DNA from: Aurantiacibacter arachoides | GTDB taxonomy: Bacteria; Pseudomonadota; Alphaproteobacteria; Sphingomonadales; Sphingomonadaceae | Assembly: GCF_009827335.1 (NCBI RefSeq) | Contig: NZ_WTYH01000001.1 | Location: forward strand, 1,984,001 to 2,048,000 | Length of the DNA: 64,000 nt | Reading direction: 5' to 3' | Shown here: in pieces, positions 1 to 8,813 of the stretch | Numbering within the stretch: the first letter of the stretch is position 1 | Layout of the letters: each line of letters begins with the position of its first letter | Translations under genes and position numbers: made by a program | Notes under the pieces: model-generated | What the model saw: the letters and a program-made list of their open reading frames with translations, nothing else | What the model was told of the DNA's origin: nothing | Database searches by the model: none

Positions 1-1683
1 CTATTTGCTCAGGCTGAACGAGTGGCCAAAATAGGCTCTTGGGAGCTCGAGCCGAAATCTGGCCGGCTCGCCTATTCGGACGAAAGCCTTTCGATCCTCG
101 ATGTTGCAGAAGGCGGGGCAACCTGCCTAGACGCTGCATTGGATCTGTACTCGCCCGAGGATCGACCATTGGTCGAGAAAGCCTTGGAGGAAGTTGTCAA
201 AAACCGCGGCTCCTCAAATATCGAAGCCCATATTGTCACACGGTCAGGTCAACGAAAGCGGATCAAGATTGTTGGTGAATACCTCGAGGCCCGGGCCGAC
301 TGTCCTGCGCGGGTTGTAGGCATACTTCATGACGTGACCCAAGCCTACCATTCACAGATGGCGCTCGAACGTGCGGCTGACTACGATTCGCTCACGAACT
401 TGCTGAATCGCCAGGCATTCGATCGTCACCTTGGCGAGCGGCTGCGATCACACCGTAAGTCAGGGGGTAACTTCTTTGTGCTTCTCCTGGATCTTGATGG
501 TTTCAAGGACATCAACGACACTTTTGGACACTTGGTGGGAGATGTCGTGCTCGAGGAAATCAGTTCCAGGATAACTGCAGCCGTATCAACCGACGCCGTA
601 GTTGCCCGCTGGGGCGGAGACGAGTTTGCCATAATCACCGCGATGGGTGCGTCTGCGGAGGACGCCACGGCAATTGGTGATGATCTAATCCGTGCCGTCT
701 CGAAGGACGTTGCAATCGCTGGTCGAAATGTTGCCGTCAGCGCTACCTGCGGTCTCGCACAAAGCGGAGAGTCACTCGTTGCACGCGAGCTTTTGCGCCG
801 GGCGGACTTGGCATTGTATCATGGCAAGGCGAGGGAGCCTGGCCGCACCCATCATTATCACGTTAGCTTGGAGAGGGAAAACCGTTTGCGGCAGGAAGCG
901 ATCGGCTTGGTTCGCAATGCGCTGAGTGAGGATCGGCTTTTCGCTGGCTATCAGCCTATCGTTCTTCTTTCGAACAACACATTGGTAGGCTTCGAAGCTC
1001 TCATGCGGTTGAACACACGCTCTGGCGAGCAGCTAACTGCGACACAAGTCCTGCCCGCAATCCTCGATCCAATCCTCTCCCGCGAGATCAGTGACCGGAT
1101 GATAGAGTTGGTTTGCAAGGAATTTCCGGCGATTCAGGAGGCGCAACCCGATGCCCAATACGTCAGCCTTAACGCCACTGAGGCGGACCTTCTAAGCCGC
1201 GATTTTTCCGACCGCCTTCTGGGCATGCTGAACTCGCAAAAAATTTCGCCCAGACACGTTACGCTTGAGATTACGGAAACCATGCTCCTCGTCAACGATG
1301 GCGCTACCGTTCAAGGAGTACTGTCCAAGCTCCGCGCAGCAGGAATGCGGATTGCCCTCGATGACTTTGGGACGGGATTTTCGTCGCTCTCGCACCTTCG
1401 AGACTTTCCAATCGACAAGGTGAAGATCGACGGAAGCTTCATTCAGAAGATGTGCTCGGAGCACCAGTCGCGACTGATTGTGCAAGCCTTGATTGGGATG
1501 GCAAAGAATTTGGGCAAAGAGGTGATCGCTGAGGGGATTGAAACCGAGGAGCAACGGCAACTCCTTCTGCAGATGGGCTGCAATTACGGCCAAGGGTTCC
1601 TATTCAGCCCCGCCGAAACGCCCTGCAGGCTTAAGCTTCTTAAGTTGAGCAAGATACAGGCATTACGCCAGGAGGCCGCCTAG
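1..1683 (+). CDS. PAS-GGDEF-EAL cyclic-di-GMP enzyme (5' end outside window)
   Basis: Predicted cytoplasmic cyclic-di-GMP turnover protein. The frame is open back to base 1 and the upstream codons (LFAQAERVAKIGSWE) read as the start of a PAS domain, so the apparent GTG at base 22 is probably internal and the gene is cut by the window edge. From that GTG, PAS/PAC spans residues 1-110, GGDEF about 118-270 with an intact GGDEF motif at 198-202, and EAL about 285-545 with EAL (GFEALMR), DDFGTG, KIDGSFI and AEGIETEEQ motifs. The usual inhibitory RxxD before GGDEF reads VSTD, so the feedback I-site seems lost. Both catalytic cores look complete, so net activity (cyclase or phosphodiesterase) cannot be told. 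The stop lies about 25 bases before a degenerate IS6 copy; the C-terminus looks natural. Confidence 0.93.
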   Translation, partial: LFAQAERVAKIGSWELEPKSGRLAYSDESLSILDVAEGGATCLDAALDLYSPEDRPLVEKALEEVVKNRGSSNIEAHIVTRSGQRKRIKIVGEYLEARADCPARVVGILHDVTQAYHSQMALERAADYDSLTNLLNRQAFDRHLGERLRSHRKSGGNFFVLLLDLDGFKDINDTFGHLVGDVVLEEISSRITAAVSTDAVVARWGGDEFAIITAMGASAEDATAIGDDLIRAVSKDVAIAGRNVAVSATCGLAQSGESLVARELLRRADLALYHGKAREPGRTHHYHVSLERENRLRQEAIGLVRNALSEDRLFAGYQPIVLLSNNTLVGFEALMRLNTRSGEQLTATQVLPAILDPILSREISDRMIELVCKEFPAIQEAQPDAQYVSLNATEADLLSRDFSDRLLGMLNSQKISPRHVTLEITETMLLVNDGATVQGVLSKLRAAGMRIALDDFGTGFSSLSHLRDFPIDKVKIDGSFIQKMCSEHQSRLIVQALIGMAKNLGKEVIAEGIETEEQRQLLLQMGCNYGQGFLFSPAETPCRLKLLKLSKIQALRQEAA

Positions 1684-1706
1684 GCAGCGCCTACAGCAAG
1701 TGGTCT

Positions 1707-2279
1707 GTCGGAACCGTAGCATCGCCCGTTCTCGTCGTAGGAATGGCAGTTGGCTGTTCTCCGCCCGGTTATTGGCCCAGCGTCCCACCTCCTGCTTATT
1801 GGCATTGCCCAGTTCGGTCATCGCTGCCTTGTAGGACCGTGGGCCATCGCTCGTGATCTCGGTCGGTGAGCCGTGGCGTCGCAGCGCCTTCTTCATGAAC
1901 CGCAGCGCAGCTTTCGTGTCCCTCGTGTTCGTGACGTAGCTCTCTAGCACCTCGCCCTTTTGGTCGACCGCTCACCAAGGTAATGCATCTCGCCGTTGAT
2001 CTTCACGTAGACCTCGTCGAGATGCCACTTCCATTGGCGAAAGCCCTTCATTCGGCTCACCCGCTGGCGACGCACATAGGCAGCGAACATCGGGCCGAAC
2101 CTGTTCCACCAGTGGCGCAGCGTCTCGTGATTGATGTCGATCCCGCGTTCGAACAGCAGGTCTTCCACGTTCCGCAGGCTCAGTGGGAACCGGACGTACA
2201 TCATCACAACCAAGCGGATCACCTCGGGTGACGAGTTGAATTAGCGGAACGGGCTGGCTGGTTTGCGAGGTCTTGGCAT
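1707..2279 (-). pseudogene. IS6-family transposase, broken copy 1
   Basis: Transposase relic read from the ATG at 2279 downward. Compared with the intact copy at 31173-31889 it has a TAT-to-TAA stop after PFR (near 2240), a frameshift near 1950-1975 between HYLGERS and the LESYVT segment, and loss of the C-terminus after the RRRERAM region. The DDE residues remain recognisable (HLDEVYVKI, ITSDG, NRAENS) but no functional protein can be made. Confidence 0.85.
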
Positions 2280-2340
2280 GCGCCGCGCCTCTAGCTGATC
2301 GGTCGCGTATCGCTAGTAGATGCATTTGCTCTGACAGGAC
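1707..2340 (-). mobile_element. IS6-family element, copy 1 (decayed, one end lost)
   Basis: Remnant of the same roughly 842-bp IS6-family element that occurs four more times in the window. The end next to the transposase start is kept, finishing in CTCTGACAGGAC at 2329-2340. The other end, with its GGTGCTGTCAG inverted repeat and about the last 60 transposase codons, is missing; similarity begins near 1707-1710, right after the GGDEF-EAL gene. No target duplication is recognisable. The element is immobile. Confidence 0.85.
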
Positions 2341-2469
2341 AAAGTGCTGCCTCATCGGCCGTCGCTCGAGGGACGGGAAGCCTAGGTTTTCTGGTTTGCG
2401 AACATTCCTGTCGTCGCCTAGGTCCCTATTTATGCTGACCTTCCTCTGGCCGGCAAATGGAGACGCGCA

Positions 2470-3957
2470 GTGCCGAAACCTACCCTATCAAGTGCCGCGA
2501 CCGGCATTGTCGGACTGGACGATGTTACCGGTGGAGGCTTAGAGCGGGGGCGGGTATTTCTCCTCGAAGGGGAACCTGGCACGGGAAAAACCACGATCGC
2601 TTTGCAATACGTGCTCGCGGGGATCGCGCAGGGCGAAAAGTGCCTCTACATCACCTTGTCGGAGACTGCGGACGAACTGAAGGGGAGTGCGACATCGCAC
2701 GATCTGTCTGTCGACGGGCTCGACATCTTCGAATTGGTCCCACCAGAAAACCTGTTGGACGAGGATCAGCAGCAGAGTCTCCTGTATTCGTCGGATCTCG
2801 AACTCGGTGAAGCGACGAAACGCATTTTCGACGTTTTCGAAAGGGTGCAGCCTACCAGGGTCGTCGTCGACAGTTTGTCCGAAATCCGGCTTCTGGCACA
2901 AAGTTCGCTACGCTATCGACGCCAAATCCTTGCCCTGAAGCACTATTTCGCGCGCAGCGGCGCGACGGTGCTGATGCTTGACGATCTGACCACCGAGGCC
3001 AACGACAAGACGGTTCATTCGATCGCGCACGGCGTGGTGCGGCTGGAGGAACTGGCCCCTGATTACGGCCCGGAACGCCGTCGCCTGCGGGTTCTGAAAT
3101 ATCGCGGCCGCAAGTTTCGCGGGGGGTATCACGACTTCGCGATCGCGCACGGCGGTGTGCAGGTGTTCCCCCGGCTCGTGTCAGCCGAACACAAGCGCGC
3201 CTTCGACCAGGAACTCTTGCGCACCGATTCCGCGGAATTGAATGCACTTTTGGGCGGCGGCGTCGATCGCGGGTCGAGCGTCCTGCTGCTTGGTCCTGCA
3301 GGATCGGGTAAGTCATTGCTGACCCTTACCTTCATCAAGACCGCTTCGGAGCGGGGCGAACGTGCCGCCATGTTCGTGTTCGATGAAGAATTGCCGCTGT
3401 TGATCGAACGCGCCAAAGGCATCGGCATCGATCTTGAACCGCTGCTCGCGAGCGAACGCCTGGTGCTGGAACAGGTCGACGCGGCCGAACTCACTCCGGG
3501 GGAGTTTTCCGAGCGGGTCCGCAGGTGCGTGGAATTGCATGGCGCACGGACGATCGTGATCGACAGTCTCAACGGTTACCAGGCCGCGATGACTGGCGAA
3601 AACGCCCTGATCCTGCACATTCACGAACTGTTGCAGTATCTCAACCGGCAGGGCGCCACGACCTTTCTTACAGTGGCGCAACACGGCCTGATGGGCGAGA
3701 TGAAGAGCCCCGTCGATCTGACCTACATCGCCGATACGGTGTTGCTGCTACGCTATTTCGAGGCCTTGGGCCGGGTCCGCCGGGCGATCTCCGTCATCAA
3801 GAAAAGGGCGGGTTTCCACGAGGACACGATCCGTGAATACCAGATCGGCAAGAAGGGTTTGACGCTGGGCCAGCCACTGTCGGGCTTCCAGGGTATCCTG
3901 CGCGGCGTGCCCCGGATTGTCGGCGAGGATGAACTGATGAAGCGCGAGGATGCGTGA
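2470..3957 (+). CDS. KaiC-like double-domain RecA/RadA-type ATPase
   Basis: Tandem KaiC-domain ATPase of 495 residues. Domain 1 has Walker A GEPGTGKT at 34-41 and Walker B VVVDSLSE near 131-138; domain 2 has Walker A GPAGSGKS at 275-282 and TIVIDSLNG near 361. Domain 2 keeps the paired glutamates of KaiC (FDEELP, 306-307); domain 1 has SETADE instead. Such stand-alone KaiC homologues occur in many non-cyanobacteria without kaiA or kaiB, often beside histidine kinases, and are thought to act in signalling or stress adaptation rather than true circadian timing. The start is GTG at 2470, with GGAG at 2460-2463 as ribosome site. The stop overlaps the next gene by four bases (GTGA), so the two are translationally coupled. 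No kaiB is visible. Confidence 0.92.
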   Translation: MPKPTLSSAATGIVGLDDVTGGGLERGRVFLLEGEPGTGKTTIALQYVLAGIAQGEKCLYITLSETADELKGSATSHDLSVDGLDIFELVPPENLLDEDQQQSLLYSSDLELGEATKRIFDVFERVQPTRVVVDSLSEIRLLAQSSLRYRRQILALKHYFARSGATVLMLDDLTTEANDKTVHSIAHGVVRLEELAPDYGPERRRLRVLKYRGRKFRGGYHDFAIAHGGVQVFPRLVSAEHKRAFDQELLRTDSAELNALLGGGVDRGSSVLLLGPAGSGKSLLTLTFIKTASERGERAAMFVFDEELPLLIERAKGIGIDLEPLLASERLVLEQVDAAELTPGEFSERVRRCVELHGARTIVIDSLNGYQAAMTGENALILHIHELLQYLNRQGATTFLTVAQHGLMGEMKSPVDLTYIADTVLLLRYFEALGRVRRAISVIKKRAGFHEDTIREYQIGKKGLTLGQPLSGFQGILRGVPRIVGEDELMKREDA

Positions 3958-6311
3958 AGCAATCGAAGGTGTCAGACGAAGCGCTTGTCCTTGCGCCACG
4001 CGGACGCGACGCAGCAATCGCCGAGAACATGCTCGGCGAGTCGGGGATCGCAGCCCGGACGGTCAACTCGCTAACCGAGCTGGTCGCCGAGCTCGGTGAC
4101 GAGACGGGTTTCGTCGTCGTTACCGAGGAGGCCATCGCCACAGCCGACTTGCGTCCACTTAGCGCGTGGCTGGCACAGCAGGAGGAATGGTCCGATCTGC
4201 CGTTTATCCTGCTGACGAACCAGGGCGGTGGACTGGAGCGCAACCCCGCCGCGGCTCGCCATCTCGCGTTCCTGGGAAACGTCACCTTTCTCGAGCGACC
4301 CTTTCATCCGACGACTTTTGTCAGTCTGGCCCGGGCGGCAGTCAGAGGTCGCCGGCGGCAATACGACGCCCGCGCCCGCCTGGTATCACTGCGTGAAGGT
4401 GAGGAAAAATATCGCACACTGTTTGAATCCATCGAGGCGGGCTTTTGCGTCGCGGAAGTGAACCAGGCGGATGATCAGGGCCGGATCGATTATCGCATCA
4501 TTGAGGCAAACCCGGCATTCTATCGCCAGAGCGGCTTTACCGAAGATATCATCGGCAACTGGCTGCGCGAAGCAACGCCCATGCTCGAGGAACACTGGTA
4601 CCAGACGTACGGCCACGTCGCCGCGACCGGAGAACCGCGCCGTTTCGAAAGCGGCTCCGACGCGCTTGGCCGGTGGTTTGACGTTTACGCCTTTCGCGTA
4701 AGCGACGCAGACAGCCAGCGCATCGCCATCCTGTTCAACGACATCAGCGCGCGCCGTCTGGCAGAACAACGCTTGCGGGAATTGAACGATACGCTGGAGC
4801 AGCAGGTTGCAGCGCGCGCGGCAGAGCGGGATCGGCTGTGGAACCTGTCGCAGGACATGCTCGCGCGGGCCGACTATTCAGGCATGATGTCGGCTGTAAG
4901 CCCGGCATGGACCGATGTGCTCGGATGGTCCGAACAGGACTTGCTCAGCCGGGGCTATGCGAGCTTCATGCACCCCGAGGATGAAGCTGCGACCCTTGCT
5001 GCCATCGGGACGATGGAAGAAACACGCCAGCCCGCGCGGTTCGAGAACCGGATCGCGACGAGCGATGGCGGGTGGAAATCAATCGAATGGACTGTCGCGC
5101 CCGAACCCGACGGGGTGAATTTCATCGCGGTCGGCCGGGACCTGAGCCTCGCCAAGGCCAGGGAAGCCGAGCTAGATGCGGCGCGCGACGCACTTCGTCA
5201 GAGCCAGAAGATGGAAGCGATGGGAAGTCTGACAGGCGGCGTCGCGCATGACTTCAATAATCTTCTCACCCCGATCGTCGGCTCTCTCGACATGCTCAAA
5301 CGCAAGGGCGTCGGGAACGAGCGCGAACAGCGGCTGATCGATGGTGCCATCCAGTCTGCGGACCGGGCCCGGACACTCGTCCAGCGCTTGCTGGCCTTTG
5401 CCAGGCGGCAACCGCTGCAAGCCGTGGCGGTCGATGTCGTTCAGCTGGTTGAGAACATGGCGGGCCTGATCGAAAGCACGACCGGCCCGAAGATCAAGGT
5501 TTCCGTTGACGCGGAAGCTGCGGTGCCGCCGGCGACGGCGGATCCCAATCAACTCGAGATGGCATTGTTGAACCTTGCGGTGAACGCGCGCGACGCCATG
5601 CCTGATGGTGGGGTGCTTCGGATCGGCGCGTCGTTCGAACGGGCAGGGTCTGACGAAATAGCCGACCTGAAGGTCGGTGATTATGTCCGCCTGTCCGTCA
5701 GCGACACCGGCACCGGAATGGACCCGGAAACGCTTCGCCGCGCTGTCGAGCCGTTCTTTTCGACCAAGGGTATCGGGAAGGGAACCGGGCTCGGCCTGTC
5801 GATGGTGCACGGCCTGGCCGCTCAGCTTGGCGGAACGCTGACCATTGAAAGCCAGCCTGGCGAGGGGACCGAGATCGCTTTGTGGCTTCCTGTCAGCGCC
5901 ACGCCGACAGTGGTGAAGCCGGAAGAGCCTAAAGCCAGCGAGCGCGCTGGACGGGGCATCGCGCTGGTTGTCGACGACGAGTTTCTCGTGCGGTTCAGTA
6001 CCGCGGACATGCTTTCCGACATGGGATATGAGGTGGTCGAAGCTGGCTCGGGCGAGGAAGCACTGCAACTTATCGCACAAGGCCTCGAACCCATCCTGCT
6101 GGTTACCGATCACCTGATGCCCGGTATCACCGGCACTGAACTGGTGACGGAGGTCAGGTCCAGATTGCCCACGATCCAGGTTCTGATCGTCTCGGGATAT
6201 GCCGACCTTGAAGGTTTGCCTTCGGACGTCGCGCGGCTCACCAAACCTTTCCGTGCCGATGAGCTGGAAAGCATGCTGGCAGTCACTGCATCGACTGTCG
6301 GGCAACCGTAG
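3954..6311 (+). CDS. PAS-containing hybrid sensor histidine kinase
   Basis: Soluble hybrid histidine kinase of 785 residues, no membrane segment seen. Order: an N-terminal receiver-like region (10-130) without a clear phospho-aspartate; PAS 1 (about 150-268); coiled linker; PAS 2 (about 295-400); HisKA with the H-box [11 protein letters not shown], His432; HATPase_c with the N-box around Asn544, SDTGTGMD near 583 and GTGLGLS near 610; and a C-terminal receiver with acid pair Asp674/Asp675, phospho-acceptor Asp719 and Lys764. The H-box type (HDFNN) is that of HWE-like/HisKA kinases common in alphaproteobacteria. The GTG start at 3954 overlaps the KaiC-like stop, so this kinase is probably the functional partner of that ATPase. 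Input signal unknown. Confidence 0.93.
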   Translation: MKQSKVSDEALVLAPRGRDAAIAENMLGESGIAARTVNSLTELVAELGDETGFVVVTEEAIATADLRPLSAWLAQQEEWSDLPFILLTNQGGGLERNPAAARHLAFLGNVTFLERPFHPTTFVSLARAAVRGRRRQYDARARLVSLREGEEKYRTLFESIEAGFCVAEVNQADDQGRIDYRIIEANPAFYRQSGFTEDIIGNWLREATPMLEEHWYQTYGHVAATGEPRRFESGSDALGRWFDVYAFRVSDADSQRIAILFNDISARRLAEQRLRELNDTLEQQVAARAAERDRLWNLSQDMLARADYSGMMSAVSPAWTDVLGWSEQDLLSRGYASFMHPEDEAATLAAIGTMEETRQPARFENRIATSDGGWKSIEWTVAPEPDGVNFIAVGRDLSLAKAREAELDAARDALRQSQKMEAMGSLTGGVAHDFNNLLTPIVGSLDMLKRKGVGNEREQRLIDGAIQSADRARTLVQRLLAFARRQPLQAVAVDVVQLVENMAGLIESTTGPKIKVSVDAEAAVPPATADPNQLEMALLNLAVNARDAMPDGGVLRIGASFERAGSDEIADLKVGDYVRLSVSDTGTGMDPETLRRAVEPFFSTKGIGKGTGLGLSMVHGLAAQLGGTLTIESQPGEGTEIALWLPVSATPTVVKPEEPKASERAGRGIALVVDDEFLVRFSTADMLSDMGYEVVEAGSGEEALQLIAQGLEPILLVTDHLMPGITGTELVTEVRSRLPTIQVLIVSGYADLEGLPSDVARLTKPFRADELESMLAVTASTVGQP

Positions 6312-6410
6312 AACGGTCCGCCGTAAGAGGGGGATGCAGCAAATCCGGGTCACGCAGTTCTTCGATCCCGCGTCTTTGGACATACAGGTGATGCCAACTG
6401 CGGGCGAAAA

Positions 6411-6986
6411 TCAGCTCCGCTCCAATCTGTCGATCCGGTATTTCGGACATTCGAGGACGGCTTCAGCCCGCCACGCGGCGCCGTGCGCGAACAATGCGAC
6501 TGCGCGATCTCCGTCGATCGGCAAATCGGTCGGTCCGGTCCAGTTCACCAACAGGCACATGCCGTCAGCGCACAGGGCGCCGTTTGCCAGGGAAGAGACT
6601 TGCGCGATTTCTGCCTCGTTCAAAAAATACAGGACTTCCGAAAAGACGATCAGATCGAACGAGCCTTCGGGCCAGTCTTGCGGAACCTCGCCCTGGCGAA
6701 AGCTTATGCATGGCGAACTGCCAAGCCGCCTTTGCGCGATGTCGAGCGCGGTTTGCGCAACGTCGATCCCCACCATCCGGTCGCAGACTGTCAGCAGTTC
6801 CTCTGTCAGCACCCCGGTCGCGCAACCGATTTCCAACCCTTGCGCGAACCGCCGTGTCGACAGGGCAGCCAAGGTCGCCTGCCGCTTTTCACGTTCATAA
6901 TCGCTGGTTTCAAACGCCCATGGGTCGGGATCGGAACGGAACAATTGTTCGAACCGTTCACGGCGGGCGACAGGCCGATCAGGCAC
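6411..6986 (-). CDS. Class I SAM-dependent methyltransferase (NodS-like)
   Basis: Methyltransferase of 191 residues. The SAM-binding motif I is LEIGCATGVLTEEL near residues 50-63, followed by the acidic strand end VGIDVAQ. The N-terminal RFEQLFRSDPDPWAFETSDYE stretch is typical of NodS-like proteins, which N-methylate amino sugars in Nod factor synthesis; the substrate here is unknown. Its start lies eight bases inside the end of the PIG-L deacetylase gene, so it is the last gene of a four-gene coupled operon. A deacetylase followed by an N-methyltransferase fits modification of an amino sugar, but that is inference. Confidence 0.88.
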   Translation of the reverse strand: MPDRPVARRERFEQLFRSDPDPWAFETSDYEREKRQATLAALSTRRFAQGLEIGCATGVLTEELLTVCDRMVGIDVAQTALDIAQRRLGSSPCISFRQGEVPQDWPEGSFDLIVFSEVLYFLNEAEIAQVSSLANGALCADGMCLLVNWTGPTDLPIDGDRAVALFAHGAAWRAEAVLECPKYRIDRLERS

Positions 6987-7701
6987 GGAAAAACACCTCC
7001 GGATGACTGGCGAAATGGCTCACGAACGCCCGGGGCATGGTGAAACCCGTTGGGTCGCCGACGACGCTCTCATCGGTTTGCGACCGATAGGCAGCAATCG
7101 CGGCACGTTTGCGTCCGGCCATCGCGGTATCGTGGAACGTGACCATGCTGGCTGGCACGGCACGCTCCCCGAACCGGCCCCAAACGGCGTACTCCCACAT
7201 GGGAATTGCCAGCGCGCGCGCTACCTCAGCGCCAACCAATGCGGCGGTTTCGTGGTCGCAATGGGGATCGGCGTGCCATGTGGTCCACACCGTGCAAACG
7301 CTATGTTTACGGGCGAATGCGTGCAGGCTTTGCACCAGCTCATCGTCGGGACGGCTGCGTCCGTCGGGTGCCCCCAATCGCAGTAACGGAACATCACCGT
7401 CAGGAACAAGGATATCCAAGGCCTGTGCGAGTTCGCCGGAACGCAAGGTGACGAGATCGTCGCGCGAGCATGTATCCGAAGCTGCATGGGACGCCTCTCC
7501 ATCCGTCAGCAGGGCCAGGACGATCCGGCGTCCGTTGGCCGCGGCGGCCGCGATTGCCATACCGCATCCGAACGTCTCGTCATCGGGATGCGGTGCAACC
7601 ACCAGCACCGGGCCCCGGGGGGCGAGCTCGTCCAGACCCACGGTCGGTGCTGCGACCGAGGCACGCAGCAGCGAACCATCGCAGATTTCCGAGACGCTCA
7701 C
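6979..7701 (-). CDS. PIG-L family N-acetylglucosaminyl deacetylase-like protein
   Basis: LmbE/PIG-L family zinc hydrolase of 240 residues. The metal-binding PHPDDE motif is at about 37-42 (VVAPHPDDETFGCG) and the second metal-binding stretch HADPHCDHE is near 143. Family members remove the acetyl group from N-acetylglucosamine-containing lipids or small molecules (GlcNAc-PI, mycothiol and bacillithiol precursors). No signal peptide. It overlaps the acyl-CoA dehydrogenase-like gene upstream by four bases and the methyltransferase downstream by eight. A role in tailoring an amino-sugar conjugate built by the operon's glycosyltransferase is plausible but unproven. Confidence 0.9.
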   Translation of the reverse strand: MSVSEICDGSLLRASVAAPTVGLDELAPRGPVLVVAPHPDDETFGCGMAIAAAAANGRRIVLALLTDGEASHAASDTCSRDDLVTLRSGELAQALDILVPDGDVPLLRLGAPDGRSRPDDELVQSLHAFARKHSVCTVWTTWHADPHCDHETAALVGAEVARALAIPMWEYAVWGRFGERAVPASMVTFHDTAMAGRKRAAIAAYRSQTDESVVGDPTGFTMPRAFVSHFASHPEVFFRA

Positions 7702-8813
7702 AGCCCTTCGACCAGGCGGCCGGAGGATACCAGAACGCTCGCCGCCCGTTCGCGCTTGGCATCAGGTGCGGCTTGGCACAGGAACAGTGCGAGGTCGCGC
7801 TTAATACGCTCGATCGGACTGCCCTGTTCATGCGCCGCCATGCCGAGCGCGCGATCCACCTGATCGATGACGGTACGGCAGGCGTTCTCCACCACCTCTC
7901 GCCCCAGCAGGCTGAGCGTGGCCTTGCTCTCTGCAGCATCCGGGCCTTCCACCTCCAGCGCACACCGTGTCAGCCACAGGCGTGCCGTCTCAAGGGCGGT
8001 GGCGCACGCCACGATGCGCCGTCGCTGGTCGCTATCTTCGGTGCGCCCTCTGGCGCTCAAAGCTTCCAGCATTTCCTGATAAAGCGCCTCGGCCCCGCCT
8101 AGATGCGCTGCGCAGTACCGCCAGACGCCACCTTCGAAATGCGGTTCGCGCAGGTAATCGCCGGGTTGCCCCAGCAGATCCCCGGTTGCGAGGATCAGAT
8201 CGTGGAAATCGTACCGGCCGGATCGCGTTGCTTGCATTCCGGCCATCCTCCAGCCCGAGGCATCCGCGCGGGGCGCGTCGCCCACGGGAGCAAGAATAAG
8301 CTGTGGTTGGCCATCCAAACCCGGAGCGGAAACGACAGCATAATCGACCAGCCCGAGCCCCGAGGCGAACCTCTTTGCGCCCGTCAGTCGGACGGTATCC
8401 ATTTCGCGCGAGAAGCCCAATGGGTTGTCCGGCTCGTCCGCACCCCAGACCCCCAGCAACGCGCCGTTGCGAACGTCCTCGGCCACGTTGCGGCGCAGTG
8501 CGGGATGGCCATATAACGCCACCAGCTTGACCGCGTTCATATGGCCTTCGAATAATCGCGCAGCCGACAGATTGGCACGGCCCAGAATGCGCAGAGCGGA
8601 CAGTGCGGCCTGAGCGCCGCCGGGCTCGGTGCCCCACCCCCGGCCTCCATCGTCCCTTTTGAGGCAAGCGCGCAACCAGCCTTCGCTTCGGAGCAGATCG
8701 ACGTCCGGACCCAGATCGCCATCGTACCGGTCGGCATTTGCCGCGCGCGATGCGATCACATTTCTAACGCCTGCCCAATCGACATCGGCGGGGAGGGCAT
8801 CATGCATCGACAT
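7698..8813 (-). CDS. Acyl-CoA dehydrogenase-like flavoprotein
   Basis: Protein of about 371 residues with acyl-CoA dehydrogenase fold features: N-terminal helical part, a middle beta domain (GVWGADEPDNPLG, then TGAKRFASGLG and VSAPG) and a C-terminal four-helix part. The family oxidises acyl-CoA thioesters with FAD; the usual catalytic Glu cannot be placed with certainty, so another flavin activity is possible. The start is uncertain: the frame is open to 8945, but the upstream glycosyltransferase ends at 8800, so the ATG at 8813 or the one at 8807, both inside that gene's end, is the likely coupled start. Third from last in a tightly overlapping operon. Confidence 0.8.
   Translation of the reverse strand: MSMHDALPADVDWAGVRNVIASRAANADRYDGDLGPDVDLLRSEGWLRACLKRDDGGRGWGTEPGGAQAALSALRILGRANLSAARLFEGHMNAVKLVALYGHPALRRNVAEDVRNGALLGVWGADEPDNPLGFSREMDTVRLTGAKRFASGLGLVDYAVVSAPGLDGQPQLILAPVGDAPRADASGWRMAGMQATRSGRYDFHDLILATGDLLGQPGDYLREPHFEGGVWRYCAAHLGGAEALYQEMLEALSARGRTEDSDQRRRIVACATALETARLWLTRCALEVEGPDAAESKATLSLLGREVVENACRTVIDQVDRALGMAAHEQGSPIERIKRDLALFLCQAAPDAKRERAASVLVSSGRLVEGL

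Noticed and set aside
5172..6383. 403-codon minus-strand frame opposite the hybrid kinase
   Set aside because: It is the antisense of the kinase and receiver domains, a common artefact of GC-rich codon bias.
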